A stretch of 64,000 nt of DNA from Ectothiorhodospiraceae bacterium (GCA_020831885.1 JAFIFU010000003.1:62001-126000); one strand, 5' to 3'. Shown: positions 30,613 to 40,139, counted from the stretch's first letter. Notes: generated from the sequence alone by a model not told the origin. A program made the numbers and translations.

Positions 30613-31074
30613 ATGCAGATCGCTAAGGACACGGTCGTTTCCATCGACTACACCCTGAAGGACGACCAAGGCAGTGTCCTGGACACGTCCGAAGGCAAGC
30701 AGCCGCTGGCCTACCTGCACGGCAACGGCAACATCATCCCGGGCCTGGAACAGGCACTGGAAGGCAAGCAGGCCGGCGACGAGCTGTCGGTCCGCATTGA
30801 ACCGGCGAACGCCTACGGCGAGCGTCGTGACGAACTGACCCAGGCGGTGCCCCGCGATCTGTTCCAGGGCGTGGACGACCTGCAGGTAGGCATGCAGTTC
30901 CAGGCCGGTGGCGAAGGCGGTGGCCAGATCGTGACCATCACCGCCATCGAGGGCGACCAGGTCACAGTGGATGCCAACCACCCCATGGCCGGCGTTCCGC
31001 TGAACTTCGATGTGAAGGTCGTTGAAGTCCGCGAGGCCTCCGAGGACGAGAAGGAACACGGTCACGCCCACTAG
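30613..31074 (+). CDS. slyD: FKBP-type peptidyl-prolyl isomerase SlyD
   Basis: 153 aa. The N-terminal FKBP part (KDTVVSIDYTLKDDQGSVLDTS and LHGNGNIIPGLEQAL) is interrupted by the insert-in-flap chaperone segment (about 68-130), as in SlyD. The tail is only HGHAH, much shorter than the metal-binding His-rich tail of E. coli SlyD, so nickel delivery may be weak or absent. It is monocistronic and ends at a strong terminator. Confidence 0.92.
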   Translation: MQIAKDTVVSIDYTLKDDQGSVLDTSEGKQPLAYLHGNGNIIPGLEQALEGKQAGDELSVRIEPANAYGERRDELTQAVPRDLFQGVDDLQVGMQFQAGGEGGGQIVTITAIEGDQVTVDANHPMAGVPLNFDVKVVEVREASEDEKEHGHAH

Positions 31075-31091
31075 GGCCCCAGTGGAGGCCG

Positions 31092-31129
31092 CAAAGAAAA
31101 ACCGGGCCAGGCAGCCCGGTTTTTCTTTG
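31092..31129. terminator. Bidirectional rho-independent terminator after slyD
   Basis: CAAAGAAAAACCGGGC (31092-31107) pairs perfectly with GCCCGGTTTTTCTTTG (31114-31129) around a 6-nt loop. The T-run lies inside the 3' arm and the A-run inside the 5' arm, so it should act in both directions, stopping slyD and the leftward isochorismatase operon. Confidence 0.9.
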
Positions 31130-31243
31130 GCCGAATTCCGATTCCAGGCTGATCCGGCCTGGTGTCGACACCAGGCCAGCGGCCCGCCATTGCCTGCGAA
31201 CGCCGTCTTGTCAGCCTGCTCGAATAGCCCCGCAAAGCACCTT

Positions 31244-31264
31244 GGGAATAGATCAGCGCTTCCC
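31244..31264 (-). repeat. GGAAGCGCTGATC-family repeat, copy D, on a stop codon
   Basis: On the minus strand the element GGAAGCGCTGATCTATTCCC (31244-31263) follows the isochorismatase-gene stop TAG, whose last base is 31264. It matches copy B in 18 of 19 shared core positions and in its position relative to the TAG. Confidence 0.75.
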
Positions 31265-31809
31265 TAGCGGATGAAGCGCGGCATGACCTTGCGGAACACC
31301 TCGGTATCCGCCCGGTTCAGCCATTCGAAGGCCACCATTTCCCGTGTCACCACCCGTACACCTTCATGGCGCATGCGCTCCAGCGCTGTCTGCACATCCT
31401 GCGGACGGCGACTGGAAACCGCATCGGCCACAATATAGACCTCGTACCCTTCCTGAAGCAGGGAAAGCGAACTCTGCAGCACACAGACGTGGGCCTCGGT
31501 ACCGGCAACGATGATCTGTCGCCGCCCCAGGGAGGCCAGTTCGCGGCGAATATGGTCGGATGCCATGCAGGAGAAATGGACCTTCTCCAGCACTTCCTCG
31601 TCCAGGACCAGGGAGCGGACTTCCGGCACGGTATGGCCCAGCCCTTTGGGATACTGCTCGGTGAGGCGGATGGGCACATCCACCTCCCGCGCCACCTTGA
31701 TCAGCCAGCCGGTGTTCTCGACCACCCGCACGCCTTCATGGATGGCCGGTGTCAGCCGTTCCTGCACATCCACCACCAGCAGGCACGACGATGCGGCGTT
31801 GATCAGCAT
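31264..31809 (-). CDS. Isochorismatase-family cysteine hydrolase
   Basis: 181 aa. The catalytic triad is visible: D14 in VVDVQERL, K76 in EKVHFSC and C109 in EAHVCVLQS. The family hydrolyses amides and related bonds (nicotinamidase, YcaC, isochorismatase). This one lacks the nicotinamidase metal-site pattern and looks closest to YcaC-like proteins. Substrate unknown. It is the last gene of a leftward run with beta-carbonic anhydrase and a nitrilase fusion. Confidence 0.85.
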   Translation of the reverse strand: MLINAASSCLLVVDVQERLTPAIHEGVRVVENTGWLIKVAREVDVPIRLTEQYPKGLGHTVPEVRSLVLDEEVLEKVHFSCMASDHIRRELASLGRRQIIVAGTEAHVCVLQSSLSLLQEGYEVYIVADAVSSRRPQDVQTALERMRHEGVRVVTREMVAFEWLNRADTEVFRKVMPRFIR

Positions 31810-31879
31810 AAACTCCCCCAGTGCGTGTGACTTGTTGTGCCTTCGATGAAAACACAGTTCCCCGCCGCGGGAAACCCGT

Positions 31880-32542
31880 TCAGGCGTGTTCCGGGGCTCT
31901 CATGCGATACACAGGGGGAAGCTGATCAGCACCGCTGACACTGACCTTGAGATCCTGTACCAGACCGTCGTGCAGACCATAGATCCAGCCGTTGACCGTG
32001 AGCTGCTGACCACGCGCCCAGGCATTCTGGACAATGGTGGTGTAACAGACGTTGTACACCTGGGCAATGACGTTGAGCTCGCACAGCCGGTCCGCCCGGG
32101 CGCTGTCGTCGCGGACGGCGTCCAGGGCTTCCCGGTGGCGGAAATAGACATCCTTGATATGGCGCAGCCAGCTGTCGATCATCCCCAGTTCGGTGGAGCC
32201 CATGGCCGCCCGAACGCCGCCGCAGCCATAATGGCCGCAGACGATGATGTGTTTCACCCGGAGGACTTCCACGGCGAACTGCAGCACCGACATGCAGTTG
32301 GTGTCGGTATGCACCACCACGTTGGCCACGTTGCGGTGCACGAACAGTTCCCCCGGCAGCAGCCCGACGATTTCGTTGGCCGGAACCCGGCTGTCGGCAC
32401 AGCCGATCCACAGGTATTCCGGGCTCTGTTGCCGCGACAACTTCTCGAAAAAGGCCGGGTCATCCTTCCGGATCCGTTCGGACCATTGCCGGTTGTTCTC
32501 GATCAGGGGCGCCAACGGGGACACATGTTCAGATCCGCACAT
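31880..32542 (-). CDS. can: Beta-class carbonic anhydrase
   Basis: 220 aa. Zinc ligands C48, H104 and C107 and the D50-R52 dyad are in IGCADSRVP and VCGHYGCGG. The enzyme interconverts CO2 and bicarbonate in the cytoplasm, supplying carboxylases such as acetyl-CoA carboxylase and carbamoyl-phosphate synthetase. Length and motifs are those of E. coli Can. It is 71 bp after the GNAT-nitrilase gene and 70 bp before the isochorismatase gene on the same strand. Confidence 0.95.
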   Translation of the reverse strand: MCGSEHVSPLAPLIENNRQWSERIRKDDPAFFEKLSRQQSPEYLWIGCADSRVPANEIVGLLPGELFVHRNVANVVVHTDTNCMSVLQFAVEVLRVKHIIVCGHYGCGGVRAAMGSTELGMIDSWLRHIKDVYFRHREALDAVRDDSARADRLCELNVIAQVYNVCYTTIVQNAWARGQQLTVNGWIYGLHDGLVQDLKVSVSGADQLPPVYRMRAPEHA

Positions 32543-32613
32543 ATCTCATCTCCATCACTCGGCAAGGAATCCAGGCCTGCCCGACGGCAGACGTGGAGGA
32601 CTGCCGCCCGGCC

Positions 32614-34200
32614 TCAGCCTGATTTCTCACCGGCGTCACCCAGCCACTGGACCTGGAACAGATCCAGTCGGCGGTCCTGATAGTTACGCACTGAGCCCTG
32701 ATAGCGGAGTTCGCGCAATTTCTCCAGATCCAGATCCACCACCAGGGTCATTTCCGTGTTGGGTGTCGCCTCCGAAACCACCGCGTCGTGCGGGAAAGCG
32801 AAATCCGACGGGGAGAACACGGCGGACTGGGAATACTGGATGTCCACGTTCTCCACATTCGGCAGATTGCCGACACTGCCGGTGATGGCCACGTAGCATT
32901 CGTTCTCGATGGCGCGGGCCTGGGCACAGTGGCGAACCCGCTGATAGCCGTTCTTGGTATCAGTCCAGAACGGGACGAACAGGATCTTGATGCCCTGTTC
33001 CATGAGGATGCGGCCCAGTTCGGGGAATTGCACATCGTAGCAGACCAGGATGCCGATCTTGCCCACATCGGTGTCGAAGGCCCGCAGGTTGCTTCCGCCG
33101 CGCAGCCCCCAGTAACTGCGCTCGTCCGGCGTGATATGCAGCTTGTGCTGGCTGTCCCAGGTCCCGTCCCGGCGCATCAGGTAGGACACATTGTAGAGTT
33201 CCTTGCTCTTTTCGTCGTAGACGGGCATGGAACCGGCGATGATGTTGATGTTGTAGCTGACGGCCAGGGAAACGATGCCCTCGCGGATCTCCTCGGTGTA
33301 CTGGGAGAGTCCACGCAGGGCTTCTGCCGGATTCTCCTGGTTGAAGTTGGACAGCAGCGGTGCATCGAAGAACTCCGGCAGCAGCAGAAAATCGCAGTTG
33401 TACCCAGCCAGTGCATCGACGAAAAACTCCACCTGGGTCAGCAACTGTTCCACCGAGTGCATGGAGCGCATCTGCCACTGGACGGTACCCACCCGCACCG
33501 TGGTCTTGCTACCGCCGATCAACGGCGTGCGCCGGTCCTCATAAAAGATATTGTTCCACTGCACCAGTGTGGCGAAAGCGCGGGATTCCCGATCATCGGG
33601 AAGATAGTCGGTGATGACCCGCCGTACATGGAAATCGTTGGCCAGTTGAAAGCTCAGGATCGGATCGTAGATCTCGTGCCGCTTGACCAGTTCGATGTAT
33701 TGCTCGGGCGTCATCTCCCCGGCATAGTCCCGATACCCGGGGATGCGGCCGCCGGCGATGATGCACCGCAGATTGAGGTTCCGGCACAGTTCCTTGCGGG
33801 CGTCGTAGAGCCGTCGCCCCAGCCGCATGCCCGAGTACCGGGGGCTGACGAACACATCCACCCCGTACAGCACATCGCCGTTGGGATCATGGGTGGTGAA
33901 ATAGCCGTTGCCGGTGATCTGATCATAGGTGTGCTTGTCACCGAAGCGGCGGTAGTCCACGACGATCGTCAGCGCGGCGGCCACCACCTTGCCGTTGTCC
34001 TCGATGCAGATCTGGCCTTCCGGAAAACGGTTGAGCTGGGCCGCGAACTGCTTGCGGGACCAGGCGCCCATGCCGGGGTAGACCGCCTCCATGATCTCCT
34101 TGATGTCCGCGTAATCCTCGTAACGGAGGTTACGCAGCTTCAGATGGTGCTCATCGCCATCGTCCTGCTGCTGATCCCGCAGATCCCGGTGCTCGTTCAT
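32614..34200 (-). CDS. GNAT acetyltransferase-carbon-nitrogen hydrolase fusion
   Basis: 528 aa in two domains. Residues about 21-195 form a GNAT-like acetyltransferase (LRNLRYEDYADIKEIM start, VDVFVSPRYSGMRLGRRL at about 114-131). Residues about 235-510 form a nitrilase-superfamily hydrolase with the full triad E276 (LLPEFF), K353 (QHKLHITPDE) and C387 (ILVCYDVQFPE). This fused layout is known from other bacteria, but its substrate is not. The two activities might act on one metabolite, for example an amide and its amine; that is inference. Neighbours are carbonic anhydrase and Tpx. Confidence 0.88.
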   Translation of the reverse strand: MNEHRDLRDQQQDDGDEHHLKLRNLRYEDYADIKEIMEAVYPGMGAWSRKQFAAQLNRFPEGQICIEDNGKVVAAALTIVVDYRRFGDKHTYDQITGNGYFTTHDPNGDVLYGVDVFVSPRYSGMRLGRRLYDARKELCRNLNLRCIIAGGRIPGYRDYAGEMTPEQYIELVKRHEIYDPILSFQLANDFHVRRVITDYLPDDRESRAFATLVQWNNIFYEDRRTPLIGGSKTTVRVGTVQWQMRSMHSVEQLLTQVEFFVDALAGYNCDFLLLPEFFDAPLLSNFNQENPAEALRGLSQYTEEIREGIVSLAVSYNINIIAGSMPVYDEKSKELYNVSYLMRRDGTWDSQHKLHITPDERSYWGLRGGSNLRAFDTDVGKIGILVCYDVQFPELGRILMEQGIKILFVPFWTDTKNGYQRVRHCAQARAIENECYVAITGSVGNLPNVENVDIQYSQSAVFSPSDFAFPHDAVVSEATPNTEMTLVVDLDLEKLRELRYQGSVRNYQDRRLDLFQVQWLGDAGEKSG

Positions 34201-34306
34201 GGTTCGTCCACCTCACTGAAAGCAAAGCACGCATGCGCCCCGGCGGCCCGCATGCGTGCAGCATATTGCAGGGACGCTCCCAAGGGGGTGCGCCCGTTGC
34301 ACCCGT

Positions 34307-34804
34307 TCAGAGCTTGGCCAGTGCAGCCTCGTAGTCCGGCTCCTTGGCGATCTCGTCAACCAGTTCGCTATGGGAAACCTGGCCGTTCTCATCAATGACC
34401 ACCACGGCCCGGGCCAGCAGTCCGCGCAGCGGGCCGTCCACCATTTCCACACCGTAAGCCTTGCCAAACTCCGGGCTGCGGAATGTGGAGGCATTGACCA
34501 CGTTCTCCAGCCCTTCGGCGCCGCAGAACCGCTTTTGGGCGAAGGGCAGGTCCGCGGACACACAGAGGACGACCGCGTTATCCCGTCCGGACGCCTTTTG
34601 ATTGAAAACGCGGACGGATTTCGCGCAGGTCGGGGTGTCGATACTGGGGAAGATGTTGAGCACCACCTTCTTCCCCTTATACGTCTCCAGGCCCAGCTCG
34701 CCGAGATCGTCGCCGGTCAGGTTGAAATCCGGTGCGGCGGTGCCGGCGGCGGGCAGTTCGCCAACGGTCTGTACAGGGTTACCACGCAAACTGATGGTGG
34801 GCAT
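34307..34804 (-). CDS. tpx: Thiol peroxidase Tpx
   Basis: 165 aa atypical 2-Cys peroxiredoxin. The peroxidatic Cys is C60 (PSIDTPTC), and the resolving Cys is C94 (KRFCGAEG), the positions typical of Tpx. It reduces lipid and alkyl hydroperoxides with thioredoxin. A GGAGAAG ribosome site precedes the ATG. It is upstream of the GNAT-nitrilase gene by 106 bp. Confidence 0.96.
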   Translation of the reverse strand: MPTISLRGNPVQTVGELPAAGTAAPDFNLTGDDLGELGLETYKGKKVVLNIFPSIDTPTCAKSVRVFNQKASGRDNAVVLCVSADLPFAQKRFCGAEGLENVVNASTFRSPEFGKAYGVEMVDGPLRGLLARAVVVIDENGQVSHSELVDEIAKEPDYEAALAKL

Positions 34805-34826
34805 CGATCGCTTCTCCTTCTTTCGT

Positions 34827-35114
34827 TTACTTGAAATGACTCCAGGCCTTCTTCAGGCCCTCCTCGAACTCCTTCCACGCGGCATCGGCACGATGACGAA
34901 AGTCCTCCCAGGCCTTCTCGCTGGCCTCCTCCAGCGCGCGGTAGCGCTCCCGCGCCTCGTCACGCTGACGGCGTAGCTGTTCCAACTGGTCTTCGTACTG
35001 CTTCCGCATGTCCGCCTGGGCCCCGCGCGCCTTCGCTTCCAGCTTCTCCATCTCCGCATTCCAGGCATCCAGTTGGGCCTTGAACTTCTCCAGATAGGCA
35101 TCCCGCTTGCTCAT
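34827..35114 (-). CDS. Small coiled-coil protein of unknown function
   Basis: 95 aa from the ATG at 35114, preceded by a GAGGTGG ribosome site. It is almost all charged helix (KFKAQLDAWNAEMEKLEAKA, QYEDQLEQLRRQRDEAR and similar) with Trp residues at regular intervals near the end (AWEDF, AWKEF, AWSHF). No signal peptide or motif is visible. It could be a small apolipoprotein-like or filament-type helper. It starts a leftward run with tpx 22 bp downstream. Confidence 0.75.
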   Translation of the reverse strand: MSKRDAYLEKFKAQLDAWNAEMEKLEAKARGAQADMRKQYEDQLEQLRRQRDEARERYRALEEASEKAWEDFRHRADAAWKEFEEGLKKAWSHFK

Positions 35115-35333
35115 CGCCACCTCCCGATTGTTCTGCGGCCAGGTACCGGCCTTGTCCAGCCTAACAGGCCGGGACCACCGCCGCACCAGGCTCAACCGCC
35201 GACCTCGGGCGCTCCTGCCGCCGGAAGGCGGGCCCATTCAGCCAGTCCCTGCGCAATGCGACAGTCAGTTCACATTTGCGTTCCGCATCCGCGCACGGGA
35301 TGGCCGCTTCGGCCAGATGGTACACGCTGCCGT

Positions 35334-36605
35334 TCATGGGTGATCCATGGTGAGGGAAAGCATCAGGTCCATGACATTGGTTCCGGTGGGTCCCGTGGTC
35401 AGCAGATCGCCACTGGCGGCAAGAAACCTCCCCGCATCCGCCCGTCCCAGGCAATCCACGGGATCCAGACCCGCGTTCCTGCCCCGGGCGCAGGTCTCAT
35501 GATCCACCAGGGCGCCGGCATCTTCCCCCGGGCCATCGGTGCCATCGGTGCCGGCAGCCAGAAACCAGGCCGGTTTGCCGCCATCCAGCGCGATAGCCAC
35601 GGCCAGTGCAAGGTGCTGCGCCCGCCCCCCACGACCGGGGTTTTCGGGAAGCCGCACCGTTGTCTCACCGCCGTGGATGCGCATCCCCGCCGGCCCGGCC
35701 CGGAAGTCCTGGACAAGGCTGGCGGCGGCCCGCTCTGCTTCCCCCTGCACCAGATCGGGATCCACGGTGACAGGAATTCCCAGACGCCGGGCCTCCGCGG
35801 CGGCCGCCTCCCTTGCCTGCCGGTTATCCGCGACGCAGACCACCTCCACGCCATGAAAACAGGCCGCCCGCTCCGGCGGCAAAGGCGGCGCGGCTTCCAC
35901 CAGCGGTCGAAGCCACCGCGGCAGTTGGTTCGGAGGCACCAGCGGGCCACCACCCGGCACCAGCAGGCCGGAACCAATCACCGCCGGATCGTCGCCGGGC
36001 ACATCGGAGATCAACAGCACCCGGCAACGACGACCATTCAACCGCTCAGCCAGCCTCCCGCCCTTGATGCACGAAACCGTCCGCCGGATACGGTTGACCT
36101 GATCGATGGCCAGGGGGCGCCCCAGCAGCCAGCGGTTCAGTCGTGCCAGGGTTTCCGCGTCGCCCCCCGGCGGCAACACCTCCACCAGACTGGAGGCACC
36201 ACCGGAGATCAGCGCCAGCAATGGAAGGCCCGGCGGAAGCCCCTCCAGAAAGCGCAGAAGCGCCTCGCCGGCCTCCAGGCTGGAGGCATCGGCCACGGGA
36301 TGGGCGGCCTCCAGGCATTGCAGCCGCGGGTGCCCGCAGGAGGCGTCCCTATGCCCGTGCTTGGTAATGAGAAGACCACGGTCCAACCCATCCGGCTGCA
36401 CATCCAGCACGCCGGCGGTCATTGCGGCGGCCGCCTTGCCTATGGCCAGCAGCGCAAAGGGCCCGTTCAACGGACGCGCCCGGAGCGCCCGTCCAACCGC
36501 GGCACGGCCACCCACCGCGGCCAGGGCCGCCCGGTAGCAGGCCATGAGCGCTTCACGGGGTGTTCCATGGCTCGCGGCCAACGGTGGACTGGGACCCTGA
36601 GACAT
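35334..36605 (-). CDS. Glycerate kinase / MOFRL-family protein
   Basis: 423 aa from the ATG at 36605, with GGAAGG 9 bp upstream. Sequence marks are AIGKAAAAM (N-terminal), ALISGGASSLVEVLPPG, CIKGGRLAER, LLISDVPGDDPAVIGSG, and a C-terminal MOFRL region (GGRAQHLALAVAIAL, AAGTDGTDGPGEDAGALVD). This family is glycerate 2-kinase (GckA), also annotated TtuD or hydroxypyruvate reductase. It phosphorylates glycerate in glyoxylate or tartrate use. No partner genes lie nearby. It follows metZ on the same strand by 27 bp. Confidence 0.9.
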   Translation of the reverse strand: MSQGPSPPLAASHGTPREALMACYRAALAAVGGRAAVGRALRARPLNGPFALLAIGKAAAAMTAGVLDVQPDGLDRGLLITKHGHRDASCGHPRLQCLEAAHPVADASSLEAGEALLRFLEGLPPGLPLLALISGGASSLVEVLPPGGDAETLARLNRWLLGRPLAIDQVNRIRRTVSCIKGGRLAERLNGRRCRVLLISDVPGDDPAVIGSGLLVPGGGPLVPPNQLPRWLRPLVEAAPPLPPERAACFHGVEVVCVADNRQAREAAAAEARRLGIPVTVDPDLVQGEAERAAASLVQDFRAGPAGMRIHGGETTVRLPENPGRGGRAQHLALAVAIALDGGKPAWFLAAGTDGTDGPGEDAGALVDHETCARGRNAGLDPVDCLGRADAGRFLAASGDLLTTGPTGTNVMDLMLSLTMDHP

Positions 36606-36632
36606 GGCTGGCAACCTTCCGGGAGGTCAGGG

Positions 36633-37826
36633 TCAGCAACAGGCTGCCAGCGCCTGCTCCAGATCCGCCTGCAGATCGGCGACATCCTCCAGCCCCACGG
36701 ACAGCCGAATCAGGCCTTCCGTGATGCCGGAGGCCTCGCGCTGCTGGGCGGAGATGCGCCCGTGGGTCGTGCTGGCCGGGTGCGTGATGGTGCTCTTGGC
36801 ATCCCCCAGATTCGCGGTGATCGACAGCAAACGGGTATTGTCGATCAGGCGCCAGGCCGCCTTGCGGCCGCCTTCCAGCTCAAAGGAGACGATGCCCCCG
36901 TAGCCGGTCTGCTGTTCGCCGGCCAGTTCATGCTGGGGATGGGAGCGCAGGCCCGGATAATGCACCTGCTTTACCTGTGGCTGGTGCTGCAGCCAGTCGG
37001 CCAGGGCCATGGCATTGTCGCAATGGGCGCGCATACGCAACCGCAAGGTCTCCAATCCTTTCAGGAACACCCAGGCGTTGAACGGGCTCATGGTTGGTCC
37101 CGCGGTACGCAGAAATCCGAAAATCTCCTCACCGACCCGTCGCCTGTCGCCCACCACGGCGCCGCCCACGCAGCGCCCCTGACCGTCCAGATACTTGGTG
37201 GCGGAATGGATGACCAGGTCCGCCCCCAGCGTCAGGGGCCGCTGAAGCGCCGGCGTGCAGAAACAGTTGTCCACGATCAGCAGACAATCGTTGGCATGGG
37301 CCAGTGCTGCCAGGTGACGGATGTCCGCCACCTCGGTCAGCGGGTTGGAAGGCGTTTCCAGGAACAGGAAGCGTGTGTTGGGCCGGATGGTCGCCTGCCA
37401 GGCAGCGTAGTCGGTGATGGGCACGAAGTCCGTCTCCACACCGAACCGGGGCAGGACATTGCTGAACAGCGATGTGGTGGTGCCGAACAATCCCCGGGAG
37501 GCCACGATGTGATCCCCCCCCCGCAGCAGCGCCATGGCAGTGGCCAGCACCGCTGCCATGCCGGACGCGGTCGCCACACAGGCCTCACCCTCTTCCAGCG
37601 CCGCCAATCGGTCCTGAAAGATTCGCACCGTAGGGTTGGTGAAGCGGGAATAGATGTTCCCGTCCTCCTCCCCGGCGAAGCGGGCGGCAGCCTGGGCCGC
37701 CGTCTCGAAGGTGAAACTGGAGCTCAGGAACAGCGCCTCCGACTGCTCCATCTCCGCCGTGCGCCGCTGGCCTGCGCGGACGGCGCGGGTGCAAAACCCG
37801 TACTGATCGGTAGTATCCTGCGACAT
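36633..37826 (-). CDS. metZ: O-succinylhomoserine sulfhydrylase
   Basis: 397 aa from the ATG at 37826. PLP is bound through the Lys in HSATKYLDGQGR, with GDHIVASRGLFGTT and LETPSNPL as Cys/Met-metabolism family marks. Context (directly after purF, as in Pseudomonas from memory) favours MetZ, which makes homocysteine directly from O-succinylhomoserine and sulfide, over cystathionine enzymes. Residue-level proof of specificity is not available here. Confidence 0.9.
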   Translation of the reverse strand: MSQDTTDQYGFCTRAVRAGQRRTAEMEQSEALFLSSSFTFETAAQAAARFAGEEDGNIYSRFTNPTVRIFQDRLAALEEGEACVATASGMAAVLATAMALLRGGDHIVASRGLFGTTTSLFSNVLPRFGVETDFVPITDYAAWQATIRPNTRFLFLETPSNPLTEVADIRHLAALAHANDCLLIVDNCFCTPALQRPLTLGADLVIHSATKYLDGQGRCVGGAVVGDRRRVGEEIFGFLRTAGPTMSPFNAWVFLKGLETLRLRMRAHCDNAMALADWLQHQPQVKQVHYPGLRSHPQHELAGEQQTGYGGIVSFELEGGRKAAWRLIDNTRLLSITANLGDAKSTITHPASTTHGRISAQQREASGITEGLIRLSVGLEDVADLQADLEQALAACC

Positions 37827-37868
37827 GGTGTCCTCGATCTCGCTGGTCCGCACTCCCGCGGCCGGCGA

Positions 37869-39389
37869 TCAGCCCCGGTTCATGGTCTGATACAAGTCAT
37901 TGACCTCGCTCGGCCCGCCTGTCTCATCGGACCGGGCACCGTCCGCCCGGCGTCGGGCCAGTTCCTGCAGGTAGGCTTCGGTGACGTCGCCTGTGACGTA
38001 CTGCCCGTTGAAGCAGGAGGCGTCGAAGGCGGTCAGCCCTCGGTTACCCCGGCGTACGGCTTCCTCCAGGTCCTCCAGATCCTGATAGATCAGCCGGTCA
38101 GCCCCGATCAGCGTCGCCACTTCCTCCTCGCTCCGGCCATGGGCGATCAGCTCTTCGGCGGCGGGCATATCGATGCCGTACACGTTCGGGTAGCGCACTG
38201 CGGGGGCGGCAGACGCAAAATAGACTTTCTTCGCACCCTCGTCACGCGCCATCTGGATGATCTGCTCGCAGGTGGTGCCCCGCACGATGGAATCGTCCAC
38301 CAGGAGCACGTTCTTGCCCTTGAACTCGAGCCCGATGGGATTGAGCTTCTGGCGCACGGATTTTCGCCGCTGGGCCTGGCCCGGCATGATGAAGGTCCGG
38401 CCGATATAGCGATTCTTGATAAAGCCCTCACGGTAGGTGACGCCCAGGTGATGGGCCATCTCCAGCGCCGAGGTGCGGCTGGTATCCGGCACCGGAATGA
38501 TCACATCGATATCGTGATCCGGCCAGGTGCGGAGCACCTTCTGCGCCAGCTTTTCCCCCATGCGCAGCCGGGCCTTGTACACGGCGACATCATCAATGAT
38601 GGAGTCAGGCCGGGCCAGATAGACGTACTCGAACAGACAGGGGGCGTGCCGCGGGTTCTCGGCACATTGCCGTGTATGCAGCCGGCCGTCCAGGCTGATC
38701 AACACAGCCTCTCCCGGATCCAGCTCCCGGATCAGGGAGAACCCCAGGGTGTCCATGGCCACACTCTCCGAGGCCACCATGTATTCCATTCCCAGGTCGG
38801 TCTCCTTCTGGCCGAAACACACCGGCCGGATACCGTGGGGGTCACGGAATGCCAGCACACCGTAACCGTTGACCATGGCCACCGCGGCGTAACCACCCCG
38901 GCAACGGCGATGGACCCGCGCCACCGCATCGAAGATATCGTTTTCGTCGATCCGCAGCTTCCCGGGACGGGCGAGCTCGTGGGCAAACACGTTCAGCAGG
39001 ATCTCGGAATCCGATTCCGTGTTGATATGGCGCAGGTCCTCCAGAAACAGCTCGCGCTTGAGTGTTTCGGCATTGGTCAGATTGCCGTTGTGCGCCAGGC
39101 TGATGCCATAGGGCGAGTTGACATAGAAAGGCTGCGCTTCGGCGGAGCTGGAACAGCCCGCGGTGGGGTAACGGACGTGCCCGATCCCCACATTGCCGCG
39201 AAGCTGCAGCATATGCTCCTGGCGAAACACATCGCGCACCAACCCGTTGTTCTTGCGCAGACTCAGACGGCCGTTGTCGTAGGTCATGATGCCGGCGGCA
39301 TCCTGCCCCCGGTGCTGAAGGACGGTCAGGCCATCGTAAAGGGCCTGATTCACGGGGCCGCGGCCCACCATGCCGATAATGCCACACAT
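37869..39389 (-). CDS. purF: Amidophosphoribosyltransferase
   Basis: 506 aa. After Met removal C2 in MCGIIGMVG is the Ntn glutaminase nucleophile. The PRPP loop [14 protein letters not shown] is clear. PurF makes phosphoribosylamine from PRPP and glutamine, the first committed purine step. No Cys-rich iron-sulfur signature typical of Bacillus PurF is apparent. It follows cvpA in the cluster, as in E. coli cvpA-purF. Confidence 0.97.
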   Translation of the reverse strand: MCGIIGMVGRGPVNQALYDGLTVLQHRGQDAAGIMTYDNGRLSLRKNNGLVRDVFRQEHMLQLRGNVGIGHVRYPTAGCSSSAEAQPFYVNSPYGISLAHNGNLTNAETLKRELFLEDLRHINTESDSEILLNVFAHELARPGKLRIDENDIFDAVARVHRRCRGGYAAVAMVNGYGVLAFRDPHGIRPVCFGQKETDLGMEYMVASESVAMDTLGFSLIRELDPGEAVLISLDGRLHTRQCAENPRHAPCLFEYVYLARPDSIIDDVAVYKARLRMGEKLAQKVLRTWPDHDIDVIIPVPDTSRTSALEMAHHLGVTYREGFIKNRYIGRTFIMPGQAQRRKSVRQKLNPIGLEFKGKNVLLVDDSIVRGTTCEQIIQMARDEGAKKVYFASAAPAVRYPNVYGIDMPAAEELIAHGRSEEEVATLIGADRLIYQDLEDLEEAVRRGNRGLTAFDASCFNGQYVTGDVTEAYLQELARRRADGARSDETGGPSEVNDLYQTMNRG

Positions 39390-39448
39390 GATGCGTCTGG
39401 TTACCTCAACAGCTCGTCATGCAGCCCGGGGTTTGGCCGGGCCATGCT

Positions 39449-40027
39449 TCAGGACTCCGCCACGGGCTCCGTTCCGTTGCAGAATTCCCGCCAATAATCC
39501 CGCGCCGGCGTGCCGTCCACCTCCTCACTCTCATCCACCAGGGGAGCGTAAACCGTCATCTCGGCAAGCCATTCATCCACGCCGATGCGACACACCCAGG
39601 GCTGGATCTGCGCTGCCAGCAGGGACTCCTGCCACCAGGGTTCCCGCGGGAGCGCGGTGAGCCCGGCCGCCAGCATGAGTACCGCCACAACGATAACGCC
39701 GCGGGCCACGCCGAACAGGACACCGATGAAACGGTCCGTGCCGGTGAGCCCGGTACGACTGACAAGCTGGCCGGCCGCATAGTTGATGATAGCGCCGAGG
39801 AGCAGGGTGGCGATGAACAGGCCGGCAAACGCCGCCCCCAGGCGCAGCGTGGGTGAGGCGATGTAGTCCACCAGGTACTCGGACAAGGGCTGGGCGAAAC
39901 GGATACCCACCCAGAAGGCCAACACCCAGACCAGCAGTGACAACACCTCGCGCACGAATCCCCGCACAAGGCTGATCAGCGCGGACAGGGCGACAATGGC
40001 GAGGATGGCGTAGTCGAGCCAGTTCAT
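39449..40027 (-). CDS. cvpA: CvpA family membrane protein
   Basis: 192 aa with four membrane segments (about 3-22, 27-50, 61-85, 97-122). The N-terminus NWLDYAILAIVALSALISLVRGFVREVLSLL is characteristic. CvpA was named for colicin V production and matters for envelope tolerance in enterics; its molecular job is unknown. It is 59 bp before purF, so the two are probably one operon. Confidence 0.92.
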   Translation of the reverse strand: MNWLDYAILAIVALSALISLVRGFVREVLSLLVWVLAFWVGIRFAQPLSEYLVDYIASPTLRLGAAFAGLFIATLLLGAIINYAAGQLVSRTGLTGTDRFIGVLFGVARGVIVVAVLMLAAGLTALPREPWWQESLLAAQIQPWVCRIGVDEWLAEMTVYAPLVDESEEVDGTPARDYWREFCNGTEPVAES

Positions 40028-40139
40028 CGGATCCCGGAGCGAACAGGGCGGGCAACAGAGACAGCACGCAGATGGTACCAGACCCCCATGGGTCGGGGAA
40101 CCGACAGACGCACCACTGGGGGCGGCCCGGCTGCATCCA

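Noticed and set aside
35073-39497. A 1474-codon open frame on the plus strand across glycerate kinase, metZ and purF
   Set aside because: It is antisense to three well-recognised enzymes and is a by-product of high GC third codon positions; its translation has no domain-like character.
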